Origin: Lysobacter sp.
GTDB lineage: Bacteria > Pseudomonadota > Gammaproteobacteria > Xanthomonadales > Xanthomonadaceae
DNA length: 64,000 nt
NCBI GenBank assembly: GCA_008015835.1
Contig: SSGH01000008.1
Location: 133,165 to 197,164, forward strand
Direction of reading: 5' to 3'
How positions within the stretch are numbered: position 1 is the stretch's first letter; the number at the start of each line of letters is the position of its first letter. Under the pieces are notes generated by a model. The model saw only the letters and a list, made by a program, of their open reading frames with translations, ran no database searches and was not told the DNA's origin. A program made the translations under genes and the position numbers. Shown here piece after piece: positions 17,444-26,849 of this stretch.

Positions 17444-18382
17444 ATGCACCGAAAAAACGTCTTCGTGGCGCTGTCGTTGTTGTCGATCGTCTCGCTGTTG
17501 TCCTCCTGTCAAGAAAACGACGCCCGACACGGCGGGTCTCGCTTCGCGGAAGCCGATGCCGCTGCTGCGGGCAACGGCGGCAATGCCGCGGCTCTGGCCC
17601 AAATGGGTGTCGATCATCTGGCGGCCGAAATGGTGTCGTCACCTTTCTCCGCGCCTAGCGCGCCCCAGCCTCCGTCCATGCCGCCTCCGACCAGCGCCGA
17701 GCGCGCCATGTTGGCGTATGAACACGACGTGGAGATTCGGGTCGATGCCGACAAAATCGCCGAAAAGGTGCAGACGGTGCGCAAGGCCTGCGAGTCTTCG
17801 AAATTCGGCGCATGCCTCGTGCTGCGGGTCGATCAGAGCGGCGGACGCTACGCCCACGGTTCGCTGCGCATGCGCGCAGAACCGAAAGCCATCGAACCCC
17901 TGATCGCCGCCGCGGGCGAGGGCGGCGATATCGGCGACCGCGAGACCCGCGCCGAGGACCTCGCCGTTGCCGTGCGCGACAACGACCTGCTGCGCGACCG
18001 CCTGCGCAAGCAGCATGCGCGCCTGATGGAATTCCAGGATCGTCGCGACCTCAAAGTCGAGGAAATGATCGCCTTGTCCGAACAGATATCACGCGTCGAA
18101 GCGGAACTCGAAGCCGCCGACCGCGAAGGTGCCACACACAAACGCCGCATCGAAACACAATTGCTCACCCTCGAATTCTCGCCCTACGCGCGCGACGAAC
18201 AAAGCAGCGAAATCGTCTCCGCCTTCCGCGACTCCGGCGACGTCATGGCCGCCAGCGCCAGCGGCGTAATCCGTGTCATCGCCGGATTGATCCCGATCGT
18301 ACTGGCGTTCGTCATTTGCTTCTGGCTGCTGCGTAGGGTGTGGCGTTGGGTGCGGGGTAGGAGGAAGAAGGTGGAGGGGTGA
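17444..18382 (+). CDS. DUF4349 domain-containing lipoprotein
   Basis: The 312-residue product has a lipoprotein signal with lipobox LLSSC at about residue 22. It then has a DUF4349-like region (HDVEIRVDADKIAEKVQTVR), a coiled coil (RDRLRKQHARLMEFQDRRDLKVEEMIALSEQISRVEAELE overlaps this stretch), and one C-terminal membrane helix (GLIPIVLAFVICFWLLRRVW) with a basic tail. It is anchored at both ends, so it probably spans the periplasmic face as a coiled-coil structure. The function of DUF4349 proteins is unknown. An AGGGGATG leader supports the start. Confidence 0.8.
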   Translation: MHRKNVFVALSLLSIVSLLSSCQENDARHGGSRFAEADAAAAGNGGNAAALAQMGVDHLAAEMVSSPFSAPSAPQPPSMPPPTSAERAMLAYEHDVEIRVDADKIAEKVQTVRKACESSKFGACLVLRVDQSGGRYAHGSLRMRAEPKAIEPLIAAAGEGGDIGDRETRAEDLAVAVRDNDLLRDRLRKQHARLMEFQDRRDLKVEEMIALSEQISRVEAELEAADREGATHKRRIETQLLTLEFSPYARDEQSSEIVSAFRDSGDVMAASASGVIRVIAGLIPIVLAFVICFWLLRRVWRWVRGRRKKVEG

Positions 18383-18651
18383 GGGTTGTGTGGCCTGCTA
18401 GGAATGACAGGGTGATGCGGTTCTTAGTACGTTTTTTTGCAAAAAAAGTCGCAAGAAGTTTGAATTGTAAATCCGGATGGTATGCGCGGCTGCTTTATAT
18501 AAGGTGTTTTACCGTCATTATTCTAGCTCGCGCCGCACGGGGGGCGTAGACTGCACTATTGCATTACGCTAGCATGCGCAAACATTTGTTTTTATAGCTT
18601 AATCCAAAAATAAATTCGCACAGAATGTTTTTGCCTGCTTAGCCCGCTACC
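18383..18651. other. AT-rich spacer upstream of the fic gene
   Basis: No gene is seen here. The base composition falls sharply from that of the flanking genes. A perfect 16-bp palindrome, TTTTTTTGCAAAAAAA (18432-18447), lies near the left side, and TA-rich stretches such as TTTATATAAGG could hold a promoter for the Fic gene. The change in composition begins just after the DUF4349 stop. Confidence 0.55.
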
Positions 18652-20133
18652 ATGAACTATCAACGCATCCAGCAGTTCCCCGCCCCTAGCTCTTACGAGT
18701 TCCCTGAACTTCGTGCGCTTTCGTCTGTTTGGCAGGAACGCAAAAAAGCGCTTGAGGAGAATGGTGCTTACAAAGAGTTTATCAGGAAGCTCCAACGCGA
18801 ATGGGCAATTGAGACGGGAATCATTGAGCGTTTATACACTTGGGACCGTGGTGTCACTGAGGTATTGATTGAGCAGGGTATTGATTCCTCAATCATCGCT
18901 CACTACGGGGGTGTATCCCAGCGCGACGCCGAGCAGATTCAAGTGCTCATAAACGATCATCTGGGCATCGTCGAGGGTTTGTTTGGATACATCAAGGGCG
19001 AAGAGCCACTGACCGAACACTTCATCCGTGGGCTTCAAGCTCAGTTCACCGCTCATCAGGACTACACGGAAGCAGTAACTGAGAAAGGCGACCTGATTCG
19101 GGTTACTCTCCAGAAAGGTGAGTACAAGGCTCTGCCAAACAATCCGCGGCGCTCCGATGGCGTAGTTCACCCGTACTGCCCGCCGGAGTGGACGAAGGAG
19201 GAGATGGAAATGCTTGTTCGCATGTATCGCGAAGCTGAAGATATCCACACTCCGGAGGTCAAATCGGCTTGGTTGCACCACCGATTTACGCAGATACACC
19301 CGTTTCAAGATGGCAATGGGCGTGTCGCTAGGGCGCTCGCCTCACTAGTGTTCCTGCGTGAAGGACTTTTCCCACTTGTTGTTCGTGAATCAGATCGAAG
19401 AGAGTATATCGGCGCGCTCGAAACTGCTGACGGAGGTGATCTCGGACCCCTCGTTGCCTTTTTTGCGCGTCGACAACGTGACGCAATTTTGAAGGCGCTT
19501 GGGCTTGAGCAACAGGTCCAACAGGGCAAGTATACGGAACAGATCGTCGCTTCCGCCTTGGATATCTTGCGTGGTCGATTCAGTCGAGAGCAACAAGTTG
19601 TCTCTGAAGTGTACAAGCACGCAGAGAAGCTGTTCGCGCATGTGGATACGAAATTTCGAGATCTTGTGATAAGTCTAGACCCTCAGCTTAAGTCGCTAAC
19701 TCCGCCAGCTAGACCAAGGTATAGCGCGAGATCGAACTCTGCTGATAACACTTCTGATCAACGACACTATTTCCAGAGGCAGATTGTCGATATCGCAAGG
19801 TACTTCGACTATTTTGCGAACTTTGAAAGCTTCCGTAGCTGGGTGCGTCTTACTCTAACTGCTGAGCAGGACTTTGACTATGTGGTAAGTTTTCACGGAT
19901 ACGGCCCTGGCGATACAGGTATCCTCGCGGCATCGGCTTTTACCTATGTAAAGGCTCCGCGCGAAGAAGGTGGCACTGAGCCAGTTGCTCTGCGCCCAGC
20001 TACTACTGAACTGTTCCAGTTCAATTACGCTGAATCTTTTGACACAACGGAGAAGCGATTTTTCGAATGGTTTGATGCGTCAATGGCAATCGCATTAGCG
20101 GAGTGGAGGCGTTCGCTACAGACTGGGGCGTGA
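18652..20133 (+). CDS. Fic-domain protein (probable AMP transferase) on an AT-richer islet
   Basis: The protein is 493 residues. The catalytic Fic motif is intact at residues 216-227, HPFQDGNGRVAR, with the histidine that deprotonates the target and the loop that binds ATP phosphates. An N-terminal inhibitory-helix-like motif, T-x-x-x-E, is seen at about 55-59 (AIETGIIERLYTW), suggesting an autoinhibited class II Fic. Residues after about 300 (coiled and then LTAEQDFDYVVSFHGYGPGD) match no domain I can name. Fic enzymes modify Ser/Thr/Tyr hydroxyls, usually with AMP. Codon use is less GC-rich than that of the neighbours, so transfer from elsewhere is likely. No antitoxin gene is adjacent. Confidence 0.88.
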   Translation: MNYQRIQQFPAPSSYEFPELRALSSVWQERKKALEENGAYKEFIRKLQREWAIETGIIERLYTWDRGVTEVLIEQGIDSSIIAHYGGVSQRDAEQIQVLINDHLGIVEGLFGYIKGEEPLTEHFIRGLQAQFTAHQDYTEAVTEKGDLIRVTLQKGEYKALPNNPRRSDGVVHPYCPPEWTKEEMEMLVRMYREAEDIHTPEVKSAWLHHRFTQIHPFQDGNGRVARALASLVFLREGLFPLVVRESDRREYIGALETADGGDLGPLVAFFARRQRDAILKALGLEQQVQQGKYTEQIVASALDILRGRFSREQQVVSEVYKHAEKLFAHVDTKFRDLVISLDPQLKSLTPPARPRYSARSNSADNTSDQRHYFQRQIVDIARYFDYFANFESFRSWVRLTLTAEQDFDYVVSFHGYGPGDTGILAASAFTYVKAPREEGGTEPVALRPATTELFQFNYAESFDTTEKRFFEWFDASMAIALAEWRRSLQTGA

Positions 20134-20358
20134 GACCTATTTGTCCAATTCCTAAGACGCGCTTGAGTTTGCTCTAAGATTTGCTTTGGATAAGCATTAT
20201 CGCTGGGCGAATTCCGGCTCTTCGATAGATGGTGAAAGGGTTTGGCGGCTTTCGATCAAAGTGAGTAGACCGGCTAAACTTGTAAGACCCGCCCTACGGC
20301 CACTTCGGAGTGTTGTGGCGCGCAATCAAATCGAGAGCTGCGAGAGATAATCCAGCGT

Positions 20359-20432
20359 CATAGGGTCCGCCTGCGGCGCACCGATTCAATCACCCGCGAT
20401 GCGTGAATGGTGCGCCATAGGCGCACCCTATG
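20359..20432. repeat. REP doublet (long imperfect inverted repeat)
   Basis: Two 24-base arms, CATAGGGTCCGCCTGCGGCG(CACC) and its near-complement ending CGCACCCTATG, face each other across a 26-base centre that itself contains ATTCA/TGAAT. The arms differ at only a few positions. It lies in the 374-base spacer 20134-20507 between fic and the convergent kinase gene, where I see no gene. Confidence 0.75.
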
Positions 20433-20507
20433 CGGGTATTCGACCGTGCGGTTTTCGGTATTCGTGGGTGCCGCTTCGGCTCACTTGGGCGGAAGACCGG
20501 GAATCGT

Positions 20508-21920
20508 TTACTCGCTTTCGTCGTCCTGATGCGCCGGCGCCCGCACGACGGTGACGGTACACGGCGCTTCCGCGACCACTTGCGCGGAGACGCTGCCGAG
20601 GATGCGGCGCATGCCGGTGACGCCGCGGGCGCCCATGATGAGGTGGTCGACGCCGTTTTCGGCGGCGTATTCGACCAGCGCGTGCGCGGGGTCGCTGTGT
20701 TCGAGGACGTGTACGGTGACGCGGTGTTCGTCCAAACCCAGCGGGCGAATCCAATCGCGCAACGCGAGCAAACGTTTCACGTGGCGGTTTCGGCCTTCCG
20801 CATCGAGATTGCTGTCCAGGCCGATCCGCGCGGTTTTCATCACTGTGACGCAAGCCAGGCGAGAATGCGGGAACGTGGAGACGATGCGCTGTAGCGTGCC
20901 GCGCAACGCGGCGCAGAGCGCTTGGTCTTCGTGTTTGAGGTCGATCGCCACCATCAGCAGCGGCGCTTTATCCAAATGTTCGCCGACGTGTTTGCCGAGT
21001 GCGCGGTCGCGGCCGAAATTGCGCCACCAACGGCCCAGCACCGTCATGCGTCCGTCGCGATGTTCGCGTTCGCCGCGTTCGGTGATCGCGACTTGATCGG
21101 GATGCTGCAGATCGTGCGCGAGTTGCGCGGCGGTCGCGTAGCGTTTGTCGGGGTCCACTTCGAGGCAGCGCAGAATCGCTTCTTGCAGCCAACGCGGAAT
21201 CTCCGCGTTGTGCGCGCGCGGCGGCGTGGGGTCGCGGTACAAACGCCGTTTCAAACCAGCGGCGCTGCCGGGGTTGCCGAACGGGCGCTCGCCGGTCGCC
21301 AAGTGATACAGCGTCACGCCCAGTGCGAACAGATCGCTGCGCGGCTCGTCGCGTTGTCCGAGTACTTGTTCCGGCGCGATGTAGGGCGCAGTGCCGATCG
21401 GCACGCGAAATTGTTCGGCGAGCAGATCGGGCAGTCGTGCGTGATGCGAGAGCCCGAAATCGATGAGCGCGATGCTGCCATCCGGCCTGCGCAGCAAATT
21501 GCTCGGCTTGATGTCGAGATGCACCACATGCTGCTGATGCAGCGCGTGGATCGCGGTCGCCGCGAGCGCGCCGAGTTCGGCCACTTGCGCGGGCGGCAGC
21601 GGCGCGCGATCGAGCAAGGGCCGTAGCGTTTCGCCGGGCAGATGCTCCATCACCAGCCACGGCTGATCTTCGTAATCGCCGTCGGCGACGAAGCGCGGCA
21701 CGTGCGGGCCGCTGAGCTGCGGCAGAATCATCCGCTCCACTTCGAAACCGACGATTTGCGTCGCCGCTTCGCCGTAGCCCACGCGCGCGAGTTTCATCAA
21801 CAGCGGCATGCTGTGCTGCGGATGCGTCACGCGCCACAGCGTGGCCATGCCGCCTTCGTGCAGCGGCGCGACCAACTCGAAGCCGTCGATAATCAATCCG
21901 GGGCGCAGGGCGACGGGCAT
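20508..21920 (-). CDS. Serine/threonine protein kinase fused to a universal stress protein domain
   Basis: The 470-residue protein has an N-terminal Hanks-type kinase. It includes a glycine-loop-like LHEGGMATLW, the ATP lysine in LLMKLARV, catalytic HLDIKPSN (about 134-141), DFG at about 154-156, and APEQ with later DLFALGVTLYHLATGERPF. After about residue 300 comes a UspA-type domain (LLMVAIDLKHEDQALCAALR) with a nucleotide-binding-like GARG...GS segment (IMGARGVTGMRRILGS). The fusion could phosphorylate, or be controlled by, its own Usp part. It starts 1 base after the stop of the metallophosphatase gene (TGAGATG), so the two are co-translated. Confidence 0.9.
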   Translation of the reverse strand: MPVALRPGLIIDGFELVAPLHEGGMATLWRVTHPQHSMPLLMKLARVGYGEAATQIVGFEVERMILPQLSGPHVPRFVADGDYEDQPWLVMEHLPGETLRPLLDRAPLPPAQVAELGALAATAIHALHQQHVVHLDIKPSNLLRRPDGSIALIDFGLSHHARLPDLLAEQFRVPIGTAPYIAPEQVLGQRDEPRSDLFALGVTLYHLATGERPFGNPGSAAGLKRRLYRDPTPPRAHNAEIPRWLQEAILRCLEVDPDKRYATAAQLAHDLQHPDQVAITERGEREHRDGRMTVLGRWWRNFGRDRALGKHVGEHLDKAPLLMVAIDLKHEDQALCAALRGTLQRIVSTFPHSRLACVTVMKTARIGLDSNLDAEGRNRHVKRLLALRDWIRPLGLDEHRVTVHVLEHSDPAHALVEYAAENGVDHLIMGARGVTGMRRILGSVSAQVVAEAPCTVTVVRAPAHQDDESE

Positions 21921-21921
21921 C

Positions 21922-22692
21922 TCAGGCTCCTTGGATTAAGCGCTTCGCCAGCGCGTCCGGCAGACCGGCGGCGACGATTTTTTCGGCCGCGCGATGATGG
22001 TCGTACGGCACGCGCAGCGTGGTCAGCGTGCGGCGCTCGGTGTCGTAAAGCGCACAGCAGGCGGCCGGATTGCCGTCGCGTGGTTGTCCGCACGAACCGG
22101 GCAAGGCCAACCAGCGACGACTGCTCAACAACGGGGTCGCGACGCCCGGCTGCGGCGCGAAATGACGCGCGCTGCGGTCGATCTGCGAGTGGTACAGCGC
22201 GGGTTCGTGCACATGCCCGCAAAAGGTGATGCGACGCTGCGTCGCGGCCATGCTCTGCGCGGCGGCGAGTTCGTTGGCGATGTAGCCCCACTGCAGCGGC
22301 GCCCAGGCGTTGGCGTGGACGTACAGACGGTCGTCCTCGTCGATGGAGACGGGCAGGCCGGCGAGAAACGCGCGCTGCGCCGCGGATAAACGGTCGCGCG
22401 TCCAATCGATCGCGAGCTGCGCGTGCGGGTGTTTCTGGCTTGCGCCTTTCGTCGCGGCGGCGTCGGGTACCGGGTCGCGCACCACCGCTTCGTCGTGATT
22501 GCCGTAGATCGCGACGCCGCCTTCGGCGATCAGCGTCTGCGTCGCGTCGATCGCCCATTCGGGGTCGGCGCCGTAGCCGACGATATCGCCCAGCACCACC
22601 GCGCGGTCGAAGCCGAGTTTGCGCAGTTTCGACAAACACGCTTCGCCCGCCTCGCGATTGGCATGGAGGTCGGCGAGCAACGCGATACGCAT
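21922..22692 (-). CDS. Calcineurin-like metallophosphoesterase
   Basis: The start at 22692 (MRIALLADLHANREA) removes eleven track residues that do not fit the family. The product is 256 residues. The dimetal motifs are in order: D-x-H in LLADLHAN, GDxxG in VVLGDIVGYGADPEW, GNHD in AIYGNHDEAV, and GHxH in ITFCGHVHEPALYH. Such enzymes cut phosphomonoesters or diesters, and the family includes protein phosphatases and cyclic nucleotide enzymes. It precedes the kinase-Usp gene by one base on the same strand. This makes a phosphatase/kinase pair plausible; the actual substrate is not visible. Confidence 0.9.
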   Translation of the reverse strand: MRIALLADLHANREAGEACLSKLRKLGFDRAVVLGDIVGYGADPEWAIDATQTLIAEGGVAIYGNHDEAVVRDPVPDAAATKGASQKHPHAQLAIDWTRDRLSAAQRAFLAGLPVSIDEDDRLYVHANAWAPLQWGYIANELAAAQSMAATQRRITFCGHVHEPALYHSQIDRSARHFAPQPGVATPLLSSRRWLALPGSCGQPRDGNPAACCALYDTERRTLTTLRVPYDHHRAAEKIVAAGLPDALAKRLIQGA

Positions 22693-22821
22693 GCGAACAA
22701 TCCCGTCGGCGGGCGATGCGCGCATGCTAGGCGCGCGGCGCGTCGCGGGCGATTAGCGAATGGTCGAATGGCCTGCCGTCGAAGGGGACGCCGTCGCCGC
22801 GACTGCGCGACGGCGTCCCTG

Positions 22822-23799
22822 TCAGCGCTTCTTCGCGGGCGTTGGCGGCGGTGTGGCCGCCGTGCGCACCGGCAGCGGCACATTGCACAGATCGATATGA
22901 CCGGCCGGACGTTTGTAGAAATCGTCGCGACGATTGCGGCGGGCTTCGACGACTTGCGCGAACAGCGGGGTGTCGGTGCGCAGCACTTCCAGCGGCAGGC
23001 GCTCGTTGGGCTTGAGGTCGCTGGCGAGGCGAATCGACTGGATGACGATGCGCTGTTCGGGTTTCTCGTAGAAACCCAGCGGGCCGGTGCCGCGCGGCAG
23101 CACGCTCAGCAATTCCATGCCCTGCACGACGCGGCCGACGGTGGTGATGTTGCGGTCGAGCTGGCGCGGCGATTGGCCGATGACGACATACAACTCGGCG
23201 CCGGTGCTGGAATCGGCGGCGATGTCGCGGCCCGCGCCCACGACGCCGTAGCAATGCGCCAGCCACGCGCGACCTTCGGTGGCGTCGCGGCCGGCCGGGA
23301 AGCCTTCGCTGAAGCCCACTTCCGGCGACCACCCGTCCACGTCCTGCAGCGGCGTGAACGGCATTTTTTTCGTATCGCGGGTGAATTCGGCCGGCAGCTT
23401 GGCCTTCGCTTTCTTCGGCAGCGGTTTCCGCTTGGCCTCGTCTTCCGCCGGGTCGCCCCACTGCACGACGAAATTGTCCTGCGAGCGATTGATGCTCAGC
23501 CCGTTCCAATAGCCGCCGCGCGCCATCGCCTGGATGTTGGCGACATGCGCGGGCGCGAAGCCCGGGGCCAATTCGATCACCACGCGGCCGCTCGGCAGAT
23601 CCATGTACAGCGTTCGGGCCGGATCGAGCGCGCGCCAGTCGCTGGGCTGCGAGGCGTCCAACAGTTCCTGCATGGTCTTGGGTTTGGCGGCGGGGTCCGC
23701 GGCCGGCGTTTGCGCGTGCAGGGCCGAAGCGGCGCAGGCGAGGGCGGCGATGCCGCCGACCGCGAAGGCGGTCAGGCGTAGGGGGCGAGTGGGGTGCAT
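22822..23799 (-). CDS. Cyclophilin-type peptidyl-prolyl cis-trans isomerase, exported
   Basis: The start is set at 23799 ([20 protein letters not shown]), where a Sec signal peptide ends near ALHAQ; the track start lies 40 codons upstream. The 325-residue product has a cyclophilin domain with recognisable strands ([28 protein letters not shown] and [20 protein letters not shown]). It has a sizeable insertion and an extra C-terminal region ([18 protein letters not shown]). It would catalyse proline isomerisation on exported proteins in the periplasm. No operon partner; the gap to the metallophosphatase gene is 129 bases. Confidence 0.85.
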   Translation of the reverse strand: MHPTRPLRLTAFAVGGIAALACAASALHAQTPAADPAAKPKTMQELLDASQPSDWRALDPARTLYMDLPSGRVVIELAPGFAPAHVANIQAMARGGYWNGLSINRSQDNFVVQWGDPAEDEAKRKPLPKKAKAKLPAEFTRDTKKMPFTPLQDVDGWSPEVGFSEGFPAGRDATEGRAWLAHCYGVVGAGRDIAADSSTGAELYVVIGQSPRQLDRNITTVGRVVQGMELLSVLPRGTGPLGFYEKPEQRIVIQSIRLASDLKPNERLPLEVLRTDTPLFAQVVEARRNRRDDFYKRPAGHIDLCNVPLPVRTAATPPPTPAKKR

Positions 23800-23909
23800 G
23801 AGGGTCTCCCGAAGTCCCTGGATTCTGGCCGAGGAACCGGCGAGGGGGAAGACCGCGCCGGCGTGTCGCGCCGTTCGTCGGAATCGAGACGCGATCCGCG
23901 ATGCGATGA

Positions 23910-23970
23910 CTATTGGCATATTCGCTATATTTAAGTTCGCAATAGTATTCCCTCCACGCTATCCAGGAGG
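23910..23970 (+). promoter_or_regulatory. Probable promoter/operator and strong RBS of the padR operon
   Basis: A short AT-rich patch (CTATTGGCATATTCGCTATA then TTTAAGTTCGCAATAG) interrupts GC-rich sequence. Its ends, CTATTG and CAATAG, are inverted repeats 24 bases apart, and TTCGC is repeated within it. The layout suits autoregulation by the PadR protein encoded just downstream. A consensus AGGAGG at 23965-23970 precedes the ATG by four bases. Confidence 0.5.
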
Positions 23971-23974
23971 TCGC

Positions 23975-24379
23975 ATGAACGACGCCACTGCCCCCAGCCT
24001 GCATCCCGACCCCGGCGAGGTGGTCGACCTGCAGAGACGCAAGTTCCAGAAAGAACTCTCCGCCGGCACCGTGTCCCTCGCCCTGCTGTCGGTGCTCGGC
24101 GCCGCCGCCGAGCCGATGTATGGCTACCAGATCGCCAAGACCCTCGAACGCCACGGCGAGGGCGCGCTCAGCGGCAAACAGAGCGCGCTGTACCCCGTAC
24201 TGCGCAATCTGGAGGCTGCGGGCATGTTGGAGAGCTTCGTCGAGCCTTCGATCAGCGGCCCGCCGCGCCGCTACTACGCCATTACCGCGTCGGGACGCGA
24301 GGTGCTCGCCGCCTGGACCGCCGCCTGGACCGCCACCCGCGACTCTCTCGATTCCGTCCTGAAAGGGGACTTGTCATGA
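23975..24379 (+). CDS. PadR-family transcriptional regulator
   Basis: The start is ATG 23975, immediately after AGGAGG; the track ORF is extended upstream. The product is 134 residues. The PadR winged helix is clear ([37 protein letters not shown] and [16 protein letters not shown]). PadR proteins are dimeric repressors that often control the gene next door and are released by a ligand. The downstream membrane-protein gene overlaps the stop codon by ATGA, so both are made from one message. Confidence 0.9.
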   Translation: MNDATAPSLHPDPGEVVDLQRRKFQKELSAGTVSLALLSVLGAAAEPMYGYQIAKTLERHGEGALSGKQSALYPVLRNLEAAGMLESFVEPSISGPPRRYYAITASGREVLAAWTAAWTATRDSLDSVLKGDLS

Positions 24380-25347
24380 ACACCGCCACGAATCCCGCCA
24401 TGGACGCCGGCACGGGCCGCGCGCTGCCGTCCAACATCCCCGATTACCTCGAACATCTGCGGCGCGCGCTGGCCGGCGCCGATCCCGCCTTGATCCAGGA
24501 CGCGCTCTACGACGCCGAGGAATACCTGCGCTCCGAATTGGCCGAAAACCCGGGCAAGAGCGAAGCCGAGGTGATCGCCCAAGTCGCATCGAGCTACGGC
24601 GCGCCCGACGAAGTCGCCGACATCTATCGCGACACCGAGGTCAAAGTGCAGACCGCGCTGCGCGCGCCGCCGCCGCGCAAAGCCCGCTCGCTGCTGGGCC
24701 GATTCTTCGGCGTCATCGCCGACCCGCGCGCCTACGCCGCGCTGTTCTACATGGTGCTCTCGCTGGCGACCGGTATTTTCTACTTCACGTGGGTCACGAC
24801 CGGGCTGTCGCTGTCGATCGGCTTGGCGGTGTTGATCGTCGGTATCCCGTTCACGATTCTGTTCTTCGGCTCGATCCGCGTGCTGGCGCTGGTGGAGGGC
24901 CGTATCGTCGAAGTGATGCTGGGCGAGCGCATGCCGCGGCGTCCGCTGTACGGCGATCGCGGGAAACCGTTGATGCAGAAGATCGCCGGCTTGTTCACCG
25001 ACCCGCGTTCGTGGACCACGCTGCTGTACATGGCGCTGATGATGCCGCTGGGCACCGCGTATTTCACGATCGCGGTGACCGCCATCGCGGTCTCGCTGTC
25101 CTTCATCGCGGCGCCGGTGGCGGTGTGGTTGGGCTACGCCACGGTGAACCCCGATTTCGAAGGCTGGATGCTGTTGGGCGTGCAAGACGGCGTGTTCGGG
25201 ACGTCGCTCGGCTACGTCGCGCTGCCGCTGCTGTTCGCGACCGGCGTCGCGCTATTCTTCCTGACGCTGCACTTGGCCCGCGGTATCGGCTATCTGCACG
25301 GGCATTTGGCGAAGCATCTGCTGGTGAAGACCGCGCAGTACGCGTGA
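24376..25347 (+). CDS. HAAS/sensor-domain membrane protein, PadR partner
   Basis: The 323-residue product has an N-terminal HAAS-like (DUF1700) helical domain at about residues 20-85 ([20 protein letters not shown] ... [19 protein letters not shown]). The HAAS fold accompanies PadR regulators in many bacteria. Several hydrophobic helices follow in two similar halves ([20 protein letters not shown] and [20 protein letters not shown]), a Sensor-type putative membrane domain. I infer it senses a membrane or envelope signal and relays it to PadR. Start ATG overlaps the padR stop. Confidence 0.78.
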   Translation: MNTATNPAMDAGTGRALPSNIPDYLEHLRRALAGADPALIQDALYDAEEYLRSELAENPGKSEAEVIAQVASSYGAPDEVADIYRDTEVKVQTALRAPPPRKARSLLGRFFGVIADPRAYAALFYMVLSLATGIFYFTWVTTGLSLSIGLAVLIVGIPFTILFFGSIRVLALVEGRIVEVMLGERMPRRPLYGDRGKPLMQKIAGLFTDPRSWTTLLYMALMMPLGTAYFTIAVTAIAVSLSFIAAPVAVWLGYATVNPDFEGWMLLGVQDGVFGTSLGYVALPLLFATGVALFFLTLHLARGIGYLHGHLAKHLLVKTAQYA

Positions 25348-25429
25348 GTCGCGAGGGCGGTCGCGCGAGGCAGACTCGGCTCGCGCGGCGGCGATGCGAT
25401 GCTCGCTCTCGCGCCATCGCGCAAAAAGA

Positions 25430-25459
25430 AACGGCCGGCGTCGAACGCCGGCCGTTTTC
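25430..25459 (+). terminator. Rho-independent terminator, possibly bidirectional
   Basis: A 12-bp perfect stem (AACGGCCGGCGT / ACGCCGGCCGTT) with a CGA loop is followed by TT on the plus strand and preceded by A-rich sequence that would be a T tract on the minus strand. It lies between two convergent units, the PadR operon and the effector gene. The rest of the 240-base gap holds no gene I can see. Confidence 0.82.
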
Positions 25460-25586
25460 GTTTGGTTTTCTTGCTGGTGATCATCCTGCTGGGGGTTGGA
25501 ACCCCGAGCGAGTTTCGCTGCGAGACGTGCCGTCGCGAAGAGCGCCATCGTCCTCTCGATGCTCCCTCGCGAGGACGCCCTCGCGG

Positions 25587-26849
25587 TCAGGAGCGGGCCG
25601 CGGCCCGCTGGGGTTCTTGCTGTTGCTGCGGCTGCTGCGCGAGTTCGACTTGCGCTTGGCGCTGCGCCGACACTTCGGACGTTTGCGCCAACGGCGGCAG
25701 CGCGGCCGGATTGGTATTCACGTTCGCCACGCGCGAGGCCGGATCGTCGACCGAGCGCCCCTGCACGGCGAACAACGTGCCGTTGTTGCCGGCGGCCAGG
25801 TGATCGATGCCGGTGAGCCCTTGCTGCTGCGCGCCTGCCACGACGCCGGCCACCACGCGTTGGTCGGGCGCTTGGCCCATGCGGTCGAATTCGCGGTAGG
25901 CCTGACCGAGCATCGGGTTGTCGCTCATCAACGGCGCGTTGCGCGGCCCTTGGCTGCTGTCGGAGAACAGGCGATTCCAGCCCTCGCGCACGCGCTCAAC
26001 GCCCTCTTGCACGCCGAGCGAGGTGTTGGTGATGCCGTTGCGGATGCCGCCGACGTCGTCGCGGAACTTATCGATCATCGGGTCGAACTGCCGTGCGCGT
26101 TGCACGTTGTCCTGCGTCATCAGCGGGCCGCCGCCTTCGGCGCGCACGAAGGCGCCGATCGCGTGCGCGGGGCCGCCGCGATCCCAGGCCACTTCCAGCG
26201 GATTGCGGATGTCCCAGCGCGAGCGGTCGTTGCGGTAACCGCCGTCGCGCAGCGCCGTGATGTCTTCCTGCGTCGCGTACACGCGGGTCTGCCCGTAGTG
26301 CGGGCTGGCGGCGCTGACCACGTCGGTGGCGCGCACGTGGTTGATCACGTCGTTGCCGCCGACCGGCACGCCCTGGCGTAGACCCGCCGCGCCGTACGCG
26401 TTGAAGGTCTCGCCCTTCAGGCCGAACTCGTGCGCGGTGATCTGCGCCAGCGTGCCGCCCAACGAATGGCCGGTGACAGTCACGGGCGGCGCGCCGCGGC
26501 CGGTGCGCTCGCCTTCCTGCTTCGCCAGATCCAATGCGCGTTGGGTGAAGGCGATGGCGTCCTGCGTCTGGTTGTTGACGCCGTTGAAGACCATGCCGCC
26601 GTCGGTGCGCACGGCGTCGCGGATCAACTCGCCGGTGCCGCGGCTCGGTTCGGTGCCGCGATGCGCGACGATAATTTCGCGCGTGTCCATGCGCTGATAG
26701 ATCGTGCCCTGATAACCGCTGGGCTGGTCGCTGTTGGCCAGCACGCGGTAGTCCACGCCTTCGATGCGGACCGTGCTGTTGGGGTTGGATTGCGGATGCC
26801 GATACGAGTCTTCGCTCAGCGCGGCGTAGTCGCGGCTGGAAATGGTCAT
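25587..26849 (-). CDS. Type IV secretion effector: class 3 lipase with XVIPCD (X-Tfe)
   Basis: The start is ATG 26849, after AAGGAGGC; the track ORF runs on into the immunity gene. The product has 420 residues and no signal peptide. Residues about 1-240 are a class 3 lipase: IIVAHRGTEPS, the nucleophile Ser129 in TVTGHSLGGTLAQ, and likely Asp176 and His229. Residues about 310-410 are the XVIPCD (MLGQAYREFDRMGQ, GLTGIDHLAAGNNGTLFAVQ and DPASRVANV) with a Gln-rich tail. That domain binds VirD4 and directs export by the antibacterial T4SS of Xanthomonadales. The lipase should attack phospholipids of rival cells. It overlaps the upstream immunity-type gene by ATGA. Confidence 0.88.
   Translation of the reverse strand: MTISSRDYAALSEDSYRHPQSNPNSTVRIEGVDYRVLANSDQPSGYQGTIYQRMDTREIIVAHRGTEPSRGTGELIRDAVRTDGGMVFNGVNNQTQDAIAFTQRALDLAKQEGERTGRGAPPVTVTGHSLGGTLAQITAHEFGLKGETFNAYGAAGLRQGVPVGGNDVINHVRATDVVSAASPHYGQTRVYATQEDITALRDGGYRNDRSRWDIRNPLEVAWDRGGPAHAIGAFVRAEGGGPLMTQDNVQRARQFDPMIDKFRDDVGGIRNGITNTSLGVQEGVERVREGWNRLFSDSSQGPRNAPLMSDNPMLGQAYREFDRMGQAPDQRVVAGVVAGAQQQGLTGIDHLAAGNNGTLFAVQGRSVDDPASRVANVNTNPAALPPLAQTSEVSAQRQAQVELAQQPQQQQEPQRAAARS

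Noticed and set aside
18383-20340. Prophage or integrative element around the fic gene
   Set aside because: No integrase, tRNA-end duplication or mobility gene was found; only base composition supports foreign origin.
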